This document shows positions 61,060-61,761 of a stretch of DNA of 61,761 bases, one piece after another. The stretch is from the NCBI GenBank assembly GCA_018993155.1, contig JAGKSX010000009.1, positions 1-61,761 on the forward strand. The letters are read 5' to 3'. This DNA comes from Hydrogenophaga sp. (GTDB lineage: Bacteria; Pseudomonadota; Gammaproteobacteria; Burkholderiales; Burkholderiaceae_C). The translations under genes were made by a program, and so were the position numbers. The first letter of the stretch is position 1. Every line of letters begins with the position of its first letter. The notes below the pieces were generated by a model, which saw only the letters and a list, made by a program, of their open reading frames with translations, did no database searches and was not told the origin of the DNA.

Positions 61060-61761
61060 TCAGTGGGCGGCGGCGTGCTGCAGGAAGTCCTGGTACGTGA
61101 GGGCCAGGCCGGCGGGGAGATCGACCTTGGCCTGCCAGCCCAGGCTGTGCAGGCGGCTGCTGTCCATCAGCTTGCGGGGCGTGCCGTCGGGCTTGCTGGC
61201 ATCGAAGCGGATGCCGCCCTCGAAGCCGGTGATGCGCGCCACGCTGTGCGCGAGCTCGGCGATGGTCAGGTCCGACCCGGAGCCCACGTTGATGTGGCTG
61301 AGCATGGGCTGAGTGTGCTGGTCGTAGTCGGCCTTGGGCAGGTTCATCACGTGAACGCAGGCGGCGGCCATGTCGTCGACGTAAAGGAACTCGCGCATCG
61401 GCTTGCCGCTGCCCCAGATGGCGACTTCGGGCGTGCCCGCCATCCGGGCCTGGTGGAAGCGGCGGATCAGCGCGGGGATGACGTGGCTGTTCTCGGGGTG
61501 GTAGTTGTCGCCCGGGCCATAGAGGTTGGTGGGCATGACGCTGCGGTAGTCCACGCCGTGGCTGGCGCCGAACTGGCGGTTGTAGCTTTCGCAGAGCTTG
61601 ATGCCGGCGATCTTGGCCACGGCGGAGGGCTCGTTGGTGGCTTCCAGCGGCGCGGTGAGCAGGGCGTGCTCGCTCATGGGCTGCGGCGCGAGCCGGGGGT
61701 AGATGCAGCTCGAGCCGAGGAACAGCAGCTTGCGCACGCCGTTGCAGAAGGCGGCCTCGAT
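61060..61761 (-). CDS. fcl: GDP-L-fucose synthase, 5' part outside window; catalytic Tyr replaced
   Basis: The C-terminal ~233 residues of the epimerase/reductase that makes GDP-L-fucose from the Gmd product. The frame is open to the window edge, so the start lies beyond 61761. The match to the family is strong ([70 protein letters not shown]). The catalytic serine region SSCIYP and the lysine are intact. The tyrosine of the Y-x-x-x-K motif (family NEPYAIAK) is serine here, codon at 61624-61626. The substitution would be one base change (TAC to TCC). It is the first visible gene of the EPS operon. Confidence 0.95.
   Translation of the reverse strand: MEAAFCNGVRKLLFLGSSCIYPRLAPQPMSEHALLTAPLEATNEPSAVAKIAGIKLCESYNRQFGASHGVDYRSVMPTNLYGPGDNYHPENSHVIPALIRRFHQARMAGTPEVAIWGSGKPMREFLYVDDMAAACVHVMNLPKADYDQHTQPMLSHINVGSGSDLTIAELAHSVARITGFEGGIRFDASKPDGTPRKLMDSSRLHSLGWQAKVDLPAGLALTYQDFLQHAAAH

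Noticed and set aside
61060-61761. fcl as a frameshifted pseudogene
   Set aside because: The frame is open and conserved on both sides of the Tyr-to-Ser change; only one residue is affected.

Overview
The window is a contiguous, very GC-rich stretch of a betaproteobacterial chromosome. Protein content and gene order (recA-recX, sucCD, purB, glnE next to yhdP, a kinase/PP2C/FHA module, a pilin/PglL/TfpX locus) and the in-frame GC-rich palindromic repeats point to Burkholderiales, most likely Comamonadaceae (Hydrogenophaga/Acidovorax-like). This placement is inferred from protein and repeat style, not from a marker-gene search. No rRNA, tRNA, CRISPR array, insertion sequence or prophage was found.

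Layout. 1-5.8 kb is housekeeping: 3' end of recA, recX, a DHA2-type exporter, argC and sucC-sucD, with a perfect REP-like palindrome between sucC and sucD. 5.9-11.2 kb is a signalling module: CHASE2 Ser/Thr kinase, PP2C phosphatase, FHA protein and a class II cyclic-nucleotide phosphodiesterase. 11.2-14.5 kb is a type IV pilin locus: pilin with a sigma-54 type promoter, a PglL-type O-oligosaccharyltransferase and a TfpX/TfpZ accessory protein. 14.5-21.0 kb is mixed housekeeping: moaC, an M48 protease, a small membrane protein, a TerC-family gene behind a clear yybP-ykoY (manganese) riboswitch, a DUF3717-DUF1289 protein, purB and a glutathione transferase.

21.0-28.3 kb is an eight-gene minus-strand operon (FAD oxidoreductase, DUF1365, cyclopropane-synthase-like methyltransferase, chalcone-isomerase-like protein, MFS transporter, DUF3833 lipoprotein, SDR, NTF2-like protein). 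It is stitched together by ATGA overlaps and gaps of 7-10 bases, and a candidate ECF-sigma promoter lies upstream. Its gene content resembles sets associated with singlet-oxygen/ChrR-sigmaE responses and unusual methylated fatty acids, but no rpoE/chrR is present here. A periplasmic glutathione peroxidase and a divergent ferritin-like diiron, desaturase-like protein sit directly upstream.

30.3-43.1 kb holds a rhombosortase-like protease coupled to glnE (which carries an in-frame 86-bp repeat insertion), the AsmA-like giant yhdP, a nitrilase-family amidase, a PAS histidine kinase with a FixJ-type regulator, a small membrane protein and mltA.

43.0 kb to the end is one exopolysaccharide operon read on the minus strand, entering from beyond the right edge: fcl, gmd, Wzx flippase, GMC oxidoreductase, aldo/keto reductase, Wzy/ligase, acyltransferase, GT4, pyruvyltransferase, acetyltransferase, nitroreductase-like protein, GT2, GH16-like hydrolase, WcaI-like GT4, Wza, Wzc and a J-domain protein. 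Together they would make GDP-L-fucose, assemble, decorate and flip a repeat unit, and polymerise and export a fucose-containing polymer of colanic-acid type. Two oddities mark this operon: Fcl lacks its catalytic tyrosine (Ser instead), and the terminal J-domain gene runs into the 3' end of convergent mltA.
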